From NCBI RefSeq assembly GCF_003351765.1, contig NZ_CP031229.1, positions 1,426,001-1,490,000 on the forward strand: a stretch of DNA of 64,000 nucleotides, written 5' to 3'. The position numbers and the translations under genes were made by a program. Source of the stretch: Ornithinimicrobium avium (lineage in GTDB: Bacteria; Actinomycetota; Actinomycetes; Actinomycetales; Dermatophilaceae). Within the stretch, counting starts at the first letter, position 1; every line of letters begins with the position of its first letter. The notes beneath the pieces are model-generated. The model ran no database searches and was not told the DNA's origin. It saw only the letters and a program-made list of their open reading frames with translations. This document shows, piece by piece, positions 54,469 through 63,452 of the stretch.

Positions 54469-55695
54469 GTGCCCCACCACCCCCAGGACGACTGGTCCCG
54501 CCCCGTGCCGCGCTCCTCCGCGCGCGGACGTGGCGACGGCCGCCGCGACGACCGGCGCGCCGCGCCCGGGGACGACGACTGGGACGACGGCTGGGACGAC
54601 GGGCGCACCCGCGCGCTGCCGCAGTCACGCGACGACGGCTGGGCGGACCGGTACCGGGACGCCTCACCGGACGACCGGTACGCGGAGGCGTACGACGGAC
54701 GCGGGTCGCCTCCTCCCCGACCGCCGCGGCGACGCCGGCCCCGCTACGGCTTCCGCCGGTTCATGGCCACCCTCATGCTGCTGGTCGTGGCCTACGTGGT
54801 GTCGATGGCGGTGGTCGTCGCGATGGTCTGGGGCAGCGTCGGCCGCGTCGAAGCCACGCCCCGGGTCGCCGACCGGCCCGGAGCGTCCTCCGGCGCGTCC
54901 TACCTGCTGGTCGGCACCGACAGCCGAGAGCAGCTGACCCAGGAGCAGCAGTCCGCGTTCGGCACCGGTTTCGCCGAGGGCCACCGCGCGGACACGGTGA
55001 TGCTGCTGCACGTCCCCACCATCGGCGACCCGACGCTGGTCAGCCTCCCGCGCGACTCCTTCGTCACGATCCGCGACCACGGTCAGAACAAGCTCAACGC
55101 CGCCCACTCGATCGGCGGCCCGCCGCTGCTGGTGGACACCGTCGAGCAGGCGACCGGGATCCGCATCGACGGCTACCTGGAGATCGGTTTCGGCGGCTTC
55201 GTGCAGGTCGTCGACAAGGTCGGTGGCGTGCACATGTGCCTGGCCGCGCCCGCCAAGGACAAGAAGGCCCACGTCGACCTGCAGGCCGGCTGCCAGGACC
55301 TGACCGGCCCGGAGGCGCTGGGCTACGTCCGGATGCGCTACAACGACTCGCGGGGCGACCTGGGGCGCGTCGAGCGGCAGCGCCAGTTCCTCGCGGCGCT
55401 GGTCGAGGAGATGACCGGTCCGGCCACCCTCCTCAACCCGGTGCGCCTCCACTCCGTCGGCACCGCGACCGGGCGCGCCCTCTCGTTGGGTGAGAACACC
55501 TCGATGCTGGAGGCGGGCCGGATCGCCCTGGCCATGCGCGCCATCTCCAACGGCAACGGCCAGTCGGTGACGGTGCCGGTGGCCGACGTCAACTACATGA
55601 CGGGCGTCGGCAGCACCGTGCTGTGGAACGAGCAGGGGGCCGCCGCGCTCTTCGACGCCCTCCGCAGGGGTGACCCGATCAGCGTCCAGCCCTAG
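54469..55695 (+). CDS. LytR-CpsA-Psr (LCP) family wall-polymer transferase
   Basis: LCP proteins attach secondary polymers (teichoic acid or arabinogalactan types) to peptidoglycan. 408 residues: an unusually long acidic and Arg-rich cytosolic head (1-95, with DDDWDDGWDDG), one membrane segment (MATLMLLVVAYVVSMAVVVA) and the LCP domain. The domain shows YLLVGTDSREQLTQEQQSA, ADTVMLLHVP, VSLPRDSFVTI, HSIGGPPLLVDTVEQATGI, VDKVGGVHMCL and YVRMRYNDSRGDLGRVERQR; the Asp/Arg metal and phosphate ligands are present. The neighbouring Ser/Thr kinase could phosphorylate its head; this is inference. The GTG start follows a TACGCT box. Confidence 0.93.
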   Translation: MPHHPQDDWSRPVPRSSARGRGDGRRDDRRAAPGDDDWDDGWDDGRTRALPQSRDDGWADRYRDASPDDRYAEAYDGRGSPPPRPPRRRRPRYGFRRFMATLMLLVVAYVVSMAVVVAMVWGSVGRVEATPRVADRPGASSGASYLLVGTDSREQLTQEQQSAFGTGFAEGHRADTVMLLHVPTIGDPTLVSLPRDSFVTIRDHGQNKLNAAHSIGGPPLLVDTVEQATGIRIDGYLEIGFGGFVQVVDKVGGVHMCLAAPAKDKKAHVDLQAGCQDLTGPEALGYVRMRYNDSRGDLGRVERQRQFLAALVEEMTGPATLLNPVRLHSVGTATGRALSLGENTSMLEAGRIALAMRAISNGNGQSVTVPVADVNYMTGVGSTVLWNEQGAAALFDALRRGDPISVQP

Positions 55696-55731
55696 GCTCT
55701 GACCAGGACCACCACCCGGAGGAGATGCCCC

Positions 55732-57564
55732 GTGCCCGACGTGCACGACGAGCACGACGACCCCGACCTCGAGACGACCCGCCAGACCCCGGTCGGCGAG
55801 GACCCCGAGGTCGTCGCCGGCCGCTACCGCATCCTGCGCACCCTCGGCCGCGGCGGCGGCGGGATCGTCTGGCTCGCCCTCGACGAGCACCTCGGCCGCG
55901 AGGTGGCGCTCAAGCGGGTCTCGGGCGAGACCGACGCCGAGCTGCTGGTCACCCGCGGCCTGCGCGAGGCGCGCACCAGCGCCACCCTCGCCCACGACCA
56001 CGTGGTGCGGGTCTACGACGCCTTCGTCCACGAGGGCGTGCCGTGGATCGTCATGGAGCACGTCGCCGGCCCGTCGCTCTCCTCCCTGCTCGAGGGCGGC
56101 CGCTCCCTGCCGGTGGCGACCGTGGCCCGGATCGGTGCCCAGATGGCCACGGCCCTCGCGGCGGCCCACGGCGCCGGCGTGGTCCACCGGGACGTCAAGC
56201 CGGGCAACGTCCTGCTCACCGACGACGACGGCAGCGACGCCAAGCTCACCGACTTCGGCATCGCCCGGGCCGAGGAGGACCAGAAGCTCACCCGCACCGG
56301 CATGGTTTCTGGCACCGCCGCCTACTTCTCCCCCGAGATGGCCCGCGGCGAGGACCCCTCACCGGCCTCCGACGTGTGGGCGCTGGGCGCGACCCTCTAC
56401 ACGGCGGTGGAGGGGCACCGTCCCTTCCCGGACGCCGGCAACGCCGTCGCCCAGCTGCACGCGATCGCCCGCGGCGAGCCGACGCCGCCGGAGCGGGCCG
56501 GTGTCCTCGCGCCGGTCCTGCGCGGCATGCTCGACCCCGACCCCGCCACGCGCTGGACCGCCGACCGGGCGGCCCGCGCGCTGACCGGTGCGGCCCGGGG
56601 CCTGCCCGCCGACGACGATGCGCAGGGATGGCCCGGCGTCGGCGTCGCAGGTGGGGCAGCGGCCGGAGCCGCGGCCTCCGACGCCGGCCAGCGCACGGCA
56701 TACCCCCAGGGCGACCCCACCCAGGCGGTGGACGCCGCCGGGACGACCCGGCAGGTGCCCGTCCAGGGCGAGACCCCCGCCGCCACGGCCGGACGTCGGC
56801 CGCCCCGGGCGGCCGCGTCCTACGCCGGGCGGGGGGGTGCTCTGCAGCACCGGCGGCGCGGCGTCCGCCCGGGCGTCGTCCTCGGGTGGCTGATCGGCGT
56901 CCTGCTCGCCGCCGCGCTCGCCTGGTTGGTGTGGACGATCGCCGGCGACGGCCCGGGCGGCGGCACCGACGGCTCGTCGGAGACCACCAGCTCGCAGTCC
57001 GGCTCGGCCGTCACCGCGGACGAGGCGGGACAGCTGGTCCGGACGTTCTACGAAGCGCTGGCCACCGAAGGGCTGGAGGCGGCCCGCGGCTACCTCGGCC
57101 CGGACGCGGCCGTCGACCCGGAGATCGCGGACGGCCTCACGAGGGTGAGCTGGAACCGGGTCGACCCCGTGCCGCAGGCCGACGGCTCGGTGGAGGTGAC
57201 CACCGACGTGGAGTACTACTACGGGGACGTCCGCTACGCGCAGCAGGAGGTCCTGGTCGTCGCCCGGCCCGAGGGCGGAGCCGCCCCGCTCATCGTCTCC
57301 CGCACCACGAGCGACCCGGTCATCACCACGGGGGGCACCGACGAGCACGCGGGGTCCGGCGACGCGGGGGACGGCGACGCGGGGGACGGCGACGCGGGGT
57401 CCGACGGCACCGGGGACGCCGCCTCCGCGCCCGCGGTGGACCCGGCACACGCCCCCGACCCGGCGGACGCAGCCCATCCCTCCGACACGCGCGGGAACAG
57501 CGGCCAGGCCAAGAACGACAACGGCAAGGGCAACAACGGCAAGGGCCGGGGTTCCGGGGGCTGA
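55732..57564 (+). CDS. Membrane Ser/Thr protein kinase, PknB-like
   Basis: 610 residues. The cytosolic kinase (about 31-300) is complete: GRGGGGIVWLA loop (39-49), Lys61 in VALKRV, catalytic HRDVKPGN (152-159), DFG at 174-176, SGTAAYFSPEMARGEDPS and SDVWALGATLYTAVEG. A low-complexity linker leads to one membrane segment (VVLGWLIGVLLAAALAWLVW, about 390-410). The extracellular part lacks PASTA repeats; it has an NTF2/SnoaL-like domain (GQLVRTFYEALATEGLEAAR to LIVSRTTSDP) and an Asp/Gly and Asn/Gly/Lys-rich tail. The GTG start follows GGAGGAG. The sensing domain thus differs from PknB. Confidence 0.92.
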   Translation: MPDVHDEHDDPDLETTRQTPVGEDPEVVAGRYRILRTLGRGGGGIVWLALDEHLGREVALKRVSGETDAELLVTRGLREARTSATLAHDHVVRVYDAFVHEGVPWIVMEHVAGPSLSSLLEGGRSLPVATVARIGAQMATALAAAHGAGVVHRDVKPGNVLLTDDDGSDAKLTDFGIARAEEDQKLTRTGMVSGTAAYFSPEMARGEDPSPASDVWALGATLYTAVEGHRPFPDAGNAVAQLHAIARGEPTPPERAGVLAPVLRGMLDPDPATRWTADRAARALTGAARGLPADDDAQGWPGVGVAGGAAAGAAASDAGQRTAYPQGDPTQAVDAAGTTRQVPVQGETPAATAGRRPPRAAASYAGRGGALQHRRRGVRPGVVLGWLIGVLLAAALAWLVWTIAGDGPGGGTDGSSETTSSQSGSAVTADEAGQLVRTFYEALATEGLEAARGYLGPDAAVDPEIADGLTRVSWNRVDPVPQADGSVEVTTDVEYYYGDVRYAQQEVLVVARPEGGAAPLIVSRTTSDPVITTGGTDEHAGSGDAGDGDAGDGDAGSDGTGDAASAPAVDPAHAPDPADAAHPSDTRGNSGQAKNDNGKGNNGKGRGSGG

Positions 57565-57567
57565 GCC

Positions 57568-58740
57568 TCAGAGGCTGCGCCCGATGAGCTCCTTCATGAT
57601 CTCGTTGGTGCCGCCGTAGATCTTCTGCACGCGGGCCGAGGCGTACATGCGCGCGATCGGGTACTCGGTCATGAAGCCGTAGCCGCCGAAGACCTGCAGG
57701 GCCCGGTCGATCAGCTCGCACTGCTTGTCGGTGGCGAAATACTTGGCCATCGAGGCGGTGGCGGGGTCGAGCCTGCCCTGGAGGTGCAGCCCGATGCAGT
57801 GATCGACGAGGGTGCGGGTGGCGAGGGCCTCGGTCGTGCACTCGGCCAGCTCGAAGCGCAGGTTCTGGAAGGCGAGGATCGGGCGCCCGAAGGCCTCGCG
57901 CTCCTTGGCGTAGTCGACGGCCAGGCGCACCGCGGTCTCCGCGGCGGCGACCGCGGTGACGGCGATGATGAGGCGCTCCTGCCCGAGCTGCTGCATGAGC
58001 TGGACGAATCCCCGCCCCAGGCCCGCCTCCCCGCCCAGGACGTTGTCGGCCGGGACACGCATGTCCTCGAAGAACAGCTCCATCGTGTCCTGGTACTTCA
58101 GGCCGACCTTCTCCAGCTGGCGGCCGCGGGAGAAGCCCGGCAGGTCCGTGGTCTCGGCGACGATGAGGGACAGTCCCCGACCGCCCTCGCCACCGGTGCG
58201 GACGACGATGACGACCAGGTCTGCGTGCAGTCCGTTGGAGACGAAGGTCTTGGAGCCGTCGACCACGTAGTGCTCGCCGTCCAGGCTGGCCGAGGTGCGC
58301 AGCGCCTGCAGGTCCGAACCGGCTCCCGGCTCGGTCATCGCGATCGCGCCGACGAGCTCGCCCGAGGCCATCCCGGGCAGCCAGCGCTGCTTCTGCTCCT
58401 CGGTGCCGTAGGCGAGGATGTAGTGCGCGACGATAGCGCTGTGGACCTGGCTGCCCCAGCCGTCGTCGACCGCGCGGGCCTGCTCCTCGGCGATGACCGC
58501 CTCGTGGGCGAAGGTGCCCCCGCCACCGCCGTACTCCTCGGGGATCGACATGCACAGCAGGCCGGCCTCCCCCGCCCTGTTCCAGAACTCGCGGTCGACC
58601 GCGCCGGCCTTGGACCAGCGGTCGACGTGCGGGGTGAGCTCCCGCTCGAAGAAGGTCCGGGCGAGCGCGCGAACGTCGTCGAGGTCCTCGGTCATCCAGG
58701 GTGAGCGGTAGGGGGCGGGCGCGAGCATGTGCATCTCCAT
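57568..58740 (-). CDS. Acyl-CoA dehydrogenase, long-chain/isovaleryl type
   Basis: 390 residues with FAD-binding and substrate motifs: CMSIPEEYGGGGGTFAHEAV, AIAMTEPGAGSDLQALRTSA, GSKTFVSNGLHADLVVIVVR, ALQVFGGYGFMTEYPIARMY. At the usual catalytic spot near the end it has YGGTNEIMKELIG, with Gly instead of Glu. The Glu of the QERL stretch (LGQERLIIAVTA) then stands where long-chain and isovaleryl dehydrogenases carry their base, so it belongs to that type. Three Met codons within the first 15 bases of coding sequence are possible starts; the third (58728) has GGAG upstream. It is divergent from the CoA transferase gene. Confidence 0.9.
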   Translation of the reverse strand: MEMHMLAPAPYRSPWMTEDLDDVRALARTFFERELTPHVDRWSKAGAVDREFWNRAGEAGLLCMSIPEEYGGGGGTFAHEAVIAEEQARAVDDGWGSQVHSAIVAHYILAYGTEEQKQRWLPGMASGELVGAIAMTEPGAGSDLQALRTSASLDGEHYVVDGSKTFVSNGLHADLVVIVVRTGGEGGRGLSLIVAETTDLPGFSRGRQLEKVGLKYQDTMELFFEDMRVPADNVLGGEAGLGRGFVQLMQQLGQERLIIAVTAVAAAETAVRLAVDYAKEREAFGRPILAFQNLRFELAECTTEALATRTLVDHCIGLHLQGRLDPATASMAKYFATDKQCELIDRALQVFGGYGFMTEYPIARMYASARVQKIYGGTNEIMKELIGRSL

Positions 58741-58877
58741 CGGGTCAGCAGTCGTCCCCTCGCGACACGATGCTTGCACAACTACCATGCACCTGTACGG
58801 TCCCGCAGGTCCACCGAGCGTGGTCGGGTTTCCTCCCACACGCGCCAGGAGGACCTGCGCCGCGGAGGAGGAGCATC

Positions 58878-59768
58878 GTGACTGGCGCAGAACCTCTCGA
58901 CGGCATCAGGATCGTCTCGGTCGCGATCAACCTGCCGGGCCCGGCTGCGGTCGCGCGGCTGGTGGCCCTGGGTGCGTCCGCCGTCACCGTGCTGCCGCCT
59001 GGCGGGGACCCGCTGCAGAGGTACGCACCGGCCTACTTCGAGGAGTTGCACTCCGGTCAGGACCTGCGGACCGCCGACCTCAGGACGGAGGCCGGCCGGG
59101 CCGAGGTCGAGGGGCTGCTCGCGACCGCCGACGTCCTGGTCACCTCGTCGCGGCCGTCGGCGCTGGAGCGGATGGGCCTGGACTTCGCGCGCGTGCACGA
59201 GCGGCACCCGCAGGTCTGCCAGGTCGACATCGTCGGCTACCCCGGGGACGCGGCGGAGGCCGCCGGCCACGACCTGACCTACCAGGCGGCCCACGGCCTG
59301 ATCGCCGGCGGGCGGATGCCCTCGACCCTCACCGTCGACCTCGCCGGCGCCGAGCGGGCGGCGGCGGAGGCCTGCGCCTCGCTCGTCGCTCGCGCCCGCG
59401 TCGGCGAGGGTGTCCGCCGCGAGGTGCCCCTGTCGGACCTGGCGCAGACGTTCTCCGGTCCGCTGCGGGCCGGCCTGACCGGGCCCGGGCAGCCGCTCGG
59501 CGGCGGTCTGTCGGTCTACGGCACCTACGACACCCGGGAGGGCAGGATCGCGGTGGCCGCCCTGGAACCGCACTTCGCCGCGACCCTGCTGGCGGCCCTG
59601 GGGCTGGAGCCGCAGGACTGCACCCGGGAGCGGCTGGGCCGGGCCTTCTCCGGGCGCACCGCCGCCGAGTGGCAGGCCTGGGCCGCCGAGCACGACATCC
59701 CGCTCGTCGCCGTCCGGGCCGACCCGCACGGTCTGGACGGCCTCCGGACGGGGCCGTTCAGCCCTTGA
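58878..59768 (+). CDS. Class III (CaiB/BaiF) CoA transferase
   Basis: 296 residues, somewhat shorter than the usual 360-400. It opens with LDGIRIVSVAINLPGPAAVA and RLVALGASAVTVLPPGGDPL, then DVLVTSSRPSALERMGLDFA and QVCQVDIVGYPGDAAEAAGH (the Asp of this GxxGD/A block is the family catalytic region), and GLSVYGTYDTREGRIAVAAL. It probably moves CoA between carboxylic acids, perhaps feeding the flanking dehydrogenases. The GTG follows GGAGGAGGAG. Its end overlaps that of the convergent fadE25-like gene by 11 bp. Confidence 0.87.
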   Translation: MTGAEPLDGIRIVSVAINLPGPAAVARLVALGASAVTVLPPGGDPLQRYAPAYFEELHSGQDLRTADLRTEAGRAEVEGLLATADVLVTSSRPSALERMGLDFARVHERHPQVCQVDIVGYPGDAAEAAGHDLTYQAAHGLIAGGRMPSTLTVDLAGAERAAAEACASLVARARVGEGVRREVPLSDLAQTFSGPLRAGLTGPGQPLGGGLSVYGTYDTREGRIAVAALEPHFAATLLAALGLEPQDCTRERLGRAFSGRTAAEWQAWAAEHDIPLVAVRADPHGLDGLRTGPFSP

Positions 59769-60918
59769 GCAGCTGGCGAGCCATGACGATGCGCTGGACC
59801 TGGTTGGTCCCCTCGTAGATCTGGGTGATCTTGGCGTCGCGCATCATCCGCTCGACGGGGAAGTCCTTGGTGTAGCCGTAGCCGCCGAAGAGCTGCACCG
59901 CGTCGGTGGTGATCTCCATCGCCGCGTCGGAGGCGAAGCACTTCGCGGCGGCCCCGAAGAAGGGCAGGTCGGTGTCGCCGCGCTCGGACCTGGCCGCCGC
60001 GACGTAGACCATCTGCCGGGCGACCTCCAGCTTCATGCCCATGTCCGCGAGCATGAACTGCACGCCCTGGAACTCGGCGATCGCCTTGCCGAACTGCTGG
60101 CGCTCCTTGACGTAGGCCAGCGCCGCGTCGAGCGCGCCCTGGGCGATGCCGACGGCCTGCGCGCCGATGGTGACGCGGGTGTGGTCCAGGGTGCGCAGCG
60201 CGATCTTCAGACCCTCGCCGCGCTCGCCGACCATCCGGTCGCCGGGGATGACGCAGTTGTCGAAGTGCAGCTCGCGGGTGGGGCTGCCCTTGATGCCCAG
60301 CTTCTTCTCCTTGGCCCCGAAGGTGAAGCCCTCGTCGGACTTCTCCACGACGAAGGCGGTCACGTTGCGGCCCCGCTGGCCGTCGGGGTCGGTCACGGCC
60401 AGGACGGTGTAGTACTCCGAGACCCCGGCGTTGGTGATCCACGACTTCTGCCCGTTGAGCACGAACGACCCGTCGGGCTGCTCGATGGCCTTGCACGTCA
60501 TACCCGCGGTGTCCGAGCCGGCGCCGGCCTCGGACAGGCCGTAGGAGAACATCGCCTCACCGCGCGCGACGGGCGGGAGGTACTTCGCCTTGATCTCGTC
60601 GCTGGCGGCCAGGATCAGCGGCATCGTGCCGAGCTTGTTGACGGCCGGGATCAGCGAGGAGCTTGCGCAGGCCCGCGCGACCTCCTCGATGACGATGCAG
60701 GTCGCGAGGGCGTCAGCCCCGACGCCGTCGTACTCCTCGGCGATGTGCGGGGCGTGCATGTCGGTCGCGACCAGCGCCTTGAGCGCCTCCTCGGGAAACC
60801 TGCTCTCCTCGTCCACCGCCGCCGCGTGCGGCGCGATCTGCTCGTCGGCGATCTCCCGGATGGCCTCCCGCAACGCCTCGTGGTCCTCGTTGATCCGGAA
60901 CAGGTCGAAGTCGGTCAT
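59758..60918 (-). CDS. fadE25: Acyl-CoA dehydrogenase, FadE25-like
   Basis: 386 residues of the short-chain type. FAD and acyl contacts lie in FSYGLSEAGAGSDTAGMTCK and KSWITNAGVSEYYTVLAV. VAQLFGGYGYTKDFPVER-type sequence (AVQLFGGYGYTKDFPVERMM) is followed by catalytic Glu in IYEGTNQVQRIVMARQLL. The place beside purE and purK matches Rv3274c (fadE25), a gene thought to serve fatty acid or branched-chain degradation. The ATG follows a TACGCT box by 7 nt without a ribosome binding site. Confidence 0.93.
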   Translation of the reverse strand: MTDFDLFRINEDHEALREAIREIADEQIAPHAAAVDEESRFPEEALKALVATDMHAPHIAEEYDGVGADALATCIVIEEVARACASSSLIPAVNKLGTMPLILAASDEIKAKYLPPVARGEAMFSYGLSEAGAGSDTAGMTCKAIEQPDGSFVLNGQKSWITNAGVSEYYTVLAVTDPDGQRGRNVTAFVVEKSDEGFTFGAKEKKLGIKGSPTRELHFDNCVIPGDRMVGERGEGLKIALRTLDHTRVTIGAQAVGIAQGALDAALAYVKERQQFGKAIAEFQGVQFMLADMGMKLEVARQMVYVAAARSERGDTDLPFFGAAAKCFASDAAMEITTDAVQLFGGYGYTKDFPVERMMRDAKITQIYEGTNQVQRIVMARQLLKG

Positions 60919-60931
60919 GCCCCACAGCGTA
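60919..60931 (-). promoter_or_regulatory. Leaderless-type promoter of the fadE25-like gene
   Basis: On the minus strand TACGCT (60931 to 60926) lies 7 nt before the ATG at 60918. The rest of the 179-base gap to purE shows nothing else I can name. Confidence 0.5.
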
Positions 60932-61097
60932 CTGGCCCGTGGACGACGGCTGACGCGCCCGTCAAGATTCCGCGACGCCCAGGTGCCTCACACGCAGGTG
61001 CCCGCATGGTGGGACCCACGCCACGGTTGAGAAGTGCCCGCGGGACGGTGCCGCCCGACCACCCGGAGAACGTGCACGCCTCACGGACGTGGGCGGC

Positions 61098-61634
61098 TCA
61101 GCCCCCGCGCCGCTGCCGCAGCTTCTCGCCCTTGGCGTGGGCCTGGTCGCTCAGGTCCGCGGCGAAGGTCGCCAGCTGCACCCCCAGCCGCTCCGCCAGC
61201 TCGCCCTCCCCGGCCGCGAGCACCCGCACCGCCAGCAGACCGGCGTTGCGCGCACCGCCCACCGACACGGTCGCGACGGGGATCCCGGCGGGCATCTGCA
61301 CGATCGAGAGCAACGAGTCCATCCCGTCCAGGTGCTTCAGCGGCACCGGGACCCCGATGACCGGCAGCACCGTCACCGACGCCAGCATCCCCGGCAGGTG
61401 CGCCGCCCCGCCCGCGCCCGCGACGATCACCCTCAGGCCGCGGTCGGCCGCGCCCTGCCCGTAGGCGATCATCTCGGTCGGCATCCGGTGCGCGGAGACG
61501 ACGTCCGCCTCGTAGGGCACGCCGAACTCCTCCAGCGCCTGCGCGGCGGCCTCCATCACCGGCCAGTCGCTGTCGCTGCCCATCACCAGCCCGACGAGGG
61601 GTGCGGGCCCGGTGCCGATCGTGTCGCCGGTCAT
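61098..61634 (-). CDS. purE: N5-carboxyaminoimidazole ribonucleotide mutase
   Basis: It moves the carboxyl group from N5 to C4 of the imidazole ring in purine synthesis, using the product of PurK. The 178 residues match class I PurE: VGLVMGSDSDWPVMEAAAQA, YEADVVSAHRMPTEMIAYGQ (the His essential for proton transfer), VIVAGAGGAAHLPGMLAS, PVIGVPVPLKHLDGMDSLLS and VATVSVGGARNAGLLAVRVL. A short N-terminal extension is present. The ATG overlaps the purK stop by 4 nt. Confidence 0.97.
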   Translation of the reverse strand: MTGDTIGTGPAPLVGLVMGSDSDWPVMEAAAQALEEFGVPYEADVVSAHRMPTEMIAYGQGAADRGLRVIVAGAGGAAHLPGMLASVTVLPVIGVPVPLKHLDGMDSLLSIVQMPAGIPVATVSVGGARNAGLLAVRVLAAGEGELAERLGVQLATFAADLSDQAHAKGEKLRQRRGG

Positions 61635-62884
61635 TCGGTCACCACTCCTTGCAGGTAGTCCGCGGCGTGCCGGGCCCGTCCGCGCAGCTCCTCGAGGGAC
61701 TCCGCGGAGCCGTCACCCCCGAAGACGGTGACGTGGCCCAGCTTGCGGCCCGGGCGCACGCCCTTGCCGTAGAGGTGGATCTTCAGCCCCGGGTCGCGCG
61801 CCATCAGGTGCCGGTAGGTCCCGTAGAGCCCCGGGTAGTCACCGCCGAGCACGTTGGCCGACGCGGTCCACGGGTCCCGCGCCGACGGGTCGCCCAGCGG
61901 CAGGTCCAGCACCGCGCGCAGGTGCTGCTCGAACTGGCTGGTCACCGAGCCGTCGATCGTCCAGTGGCCGCTGTTGTGCGGGCGCATGGCGAGCTCGTTG
62001 ACGAGGTATGTGGTGGCGCCGGTCTGCGGGTCCCTCACCTCGAAGGCCTCCACGGCCATGACGCCCGTGACGCCGAGCTCGCCGGCGATCCGCAGCGCGC
62101 CCTGGGTGAGCGAGGTGGCCAGGGCCGGGTCCAGACCGGGCGCCGGGGCGAGCACCTCGGTGTTGATGCCGTCCTCCTGGACGGTCTCCACGACCGGCCA
62201 CGCGGCCGCCTGTCCGGACGGGCTGCGCCCCACCATGATCGACAGCTCGCGGGTGAACTCGACCGCCTCCTCCAGCAGCAGACCGTCGGACAGGCCGGCC
62301 TGCCCGACGCCGGCGAGCCACGGCGCCACCTCGGCCGGGCCACGGCATACCTGGACGCCCTTGCCGTCGTAGCCCCCGCGCGGGGTCTTGACCACGATCG
62401 GCCAGCCCACCTGGGCGGCGAAGGCCTCCACCTCCTGGGCGGTGCGGGCCCGCGCCCATCGGGGGCAGGGCAGACCGAGCTCGGTGAGCCGCTCGCGCAT
62501 CGCGAGCTTGTCCTGGGCGTAGACCAGGGCCGCGGGGGCGGGGTGCAGCTCGACGCCGTCCTCGGCGAGTGCAGCCAGGACCTCCTGGGGCACGTGCTCG
62601 TGGTCGAAGGTGACCACGTCGCAGTGCCGGGCCCAGACGCGCAGCGCCTCCAGGTCGGTGTGCTCGCCGACCGGGCTGTGCGGCACGACGAGGGCGGCGG
62701 CGGCGGTCCGGGACTCGGCGAGCACCGACAGGGTCAGCGACAGCGCGACCGCGGGCGGCTGGCACATCCTGGCCAGCTGGCCCCCGCCGACGATCCCGAC
62801 GACCGGGAAGCCGCCCTCGGCGCGCAGCGGGGGAGCGGGCGCGGAGGACTCGTCGGGGGCGGGCGTGGGTGTCGTCGGATGCAC
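61631..62884 (-). CDS. purK: N5-carboxyaminoimidazole ribonucleotide synthase
   Basis: It carboxylates AIR with bicarbonate and ATP. The 417-residue ATP-grasp enzyme shows PVVGIVGGGQLARMCQPPAV, VVTFDHEHVPQEVLAALAED, PIVVKTPRGGYDGKGVQVCR (ATP-grasp loop), LLLEEAVEFTRELSIMV, VTGVMAVEAFEVRDPQTGAT, NELAMRPHNSGHWTIDGSVT and HLYGKGVRPGRKLGHVTVFG. The GTG start lies 6 nt after a TAGGGT box. The gene is divergent from GtrA, with the two -10 boxes only 16 bp apart. It is coupled to purE downstream. Confidence 0.97.
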   Translation of the reverse strand: MHPTTPTPAPDESSAPAPPLRAEGGFPVVGIVGGGQLARMCQPPAVALSLTLSVLAESRTAAAALVVPHSPVGEHTDLEALRVWARHCDVVTFDHEHVPQEVLAALAEDGVELHPAPAALVYAQDKLAMRERLTELGLPCPRWARARTAQEVEAFAAQVGWPIVVKTPRGGYDGKGVQVCRGPAEVAPWLAGVGQAGLSDGLLLEEAVEFTRELSIMVGRSPSGQAAAWPVVETVQEDGINTEVLAPAPGLDPALATSLTQGALRIAGELGVTGVMAVEAFEVRDPQTGATTYLVNELAMRPHNSGHWTIDGSVTSQFEQHLRAVLDLPLGDPSARDPWTASANVLGGDYPGLYGTYRHLMARDPGLKIHLYGKGVRPGRKLGHVTVFGGDGSAESLEELRGRARHAADYLQGVVTE

Positions 62885-62896
62885 GGTCAGACCCTA
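62885..62896 (-). promoter_or_regulatory. Leaderless-type promoter of purK-purE
   Basis: On the minus strand TAGGGT (62896 to 62891) lies 6 nt before the GTG at 62884. Confidence 0.55.
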
Positions 62897-62911
62897 CCCA
62901 CAGGCCGCACG

Positions 62912-62924
62912 TAGACTCGCGCAG
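62912..62924 (+). promoter_or_regulatory. Leaderless-type promoter of the GtrA gene
   Basis: TAGACT at 62912-62917 lies 7 nt before the GTG at 62925. It faces the purK box across 15 bases, so the two polymerases should exclude each other. Confidence 0.55.
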
Positions 62925-63452
62925 GTGACCCCGCAGCCCACCCTCGTCGCGCGGCTGCGGCGTCTCTACGACACGCTCGCCCACGAGGTCGCCAAGTTCG
63001 GCACCGTCGGGGCGCTGGCCTTCCTGCTCGACACCGTGCTCTACAACGTCCTCGTCTTCGGCGTGCCCGGCGTGGTCGACGGCGCGATGGCCGACCAGCC
63101 CCTGCTGGGCAAGGTGCTCTCCACGAGCATCGCAACGGTCTTCTCCTGGCTCGGCAACCGGCTGTGGACCTTCCGGCACCGGCGGCGGGTGGCGGTCGGC
63201 CGCGAGTTCGTGCTGTTCCTCTTCTTCAACGCCGTCGGACTGGCGATCGCGCTGGCCTGCCTGGGCTTCTCCCGCTACGTGCTCGACCTGCACAGCCAGC
63301 TGGCCGACAACCTCTCCGGCAACGGCGTCGGGCTGGTGCTCGGGACCCTCTTCCGGTTCTGGGCCTACCGCACGTTCGTCTTCCGGGCCGAGCTGGAGGC
63401 CGAGGAGGGCCTGGCGCCCGAGGGTCAGGGCGTCGTGGCCAGCGGCAGGTAG
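62925..63452 (+). CDS. GtrA family membrane protein
   Basis: 175 residues with four membrane segments (about 22-42, 62-82, 96-115 and 128-148), the GtrA layout. Marks are FGTVGALAFLLDTVLYNVLV, FSWLGNRLWTFRHRRR, FVLFLFFNAVGLAIALACLG and FRFWAYRTFVFR, including the repeated NRxWTFR/YRTFVFR element of the family. GtrA proteins flip or help flip lipid-linked sugars; no partner transferase adjoins it. It holds the position of Rv3277. Its 3' end overlaps the histidine kinase gene by 28 bp on the opposite strand. Confidence 0.92.
   Translation: MTPQPTLVARLRRLYDTLAHEVAKFGTVGALAFLLDTVLYNVLVFGVPGVVDGAMADQPLLGKVLSTSIATVFSWLGNRLWTFRHRRRVAVGREFVLFLFFNAVGLAIALACLGFSRYVLDLHSQLADNLSGNGVGLVLGTLFRFWAYRTFVFRAELEAEEGLAPEGQGVVASGR

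Noticed and set aside
57564..57576. AGCCTC-A-GAGGCT as a terminator between the kinase and the acyl-CoA dehydrogenase.
   Set aside because: The single-base centre leaves only a few stable pairs after a loop opens; too weak to call.
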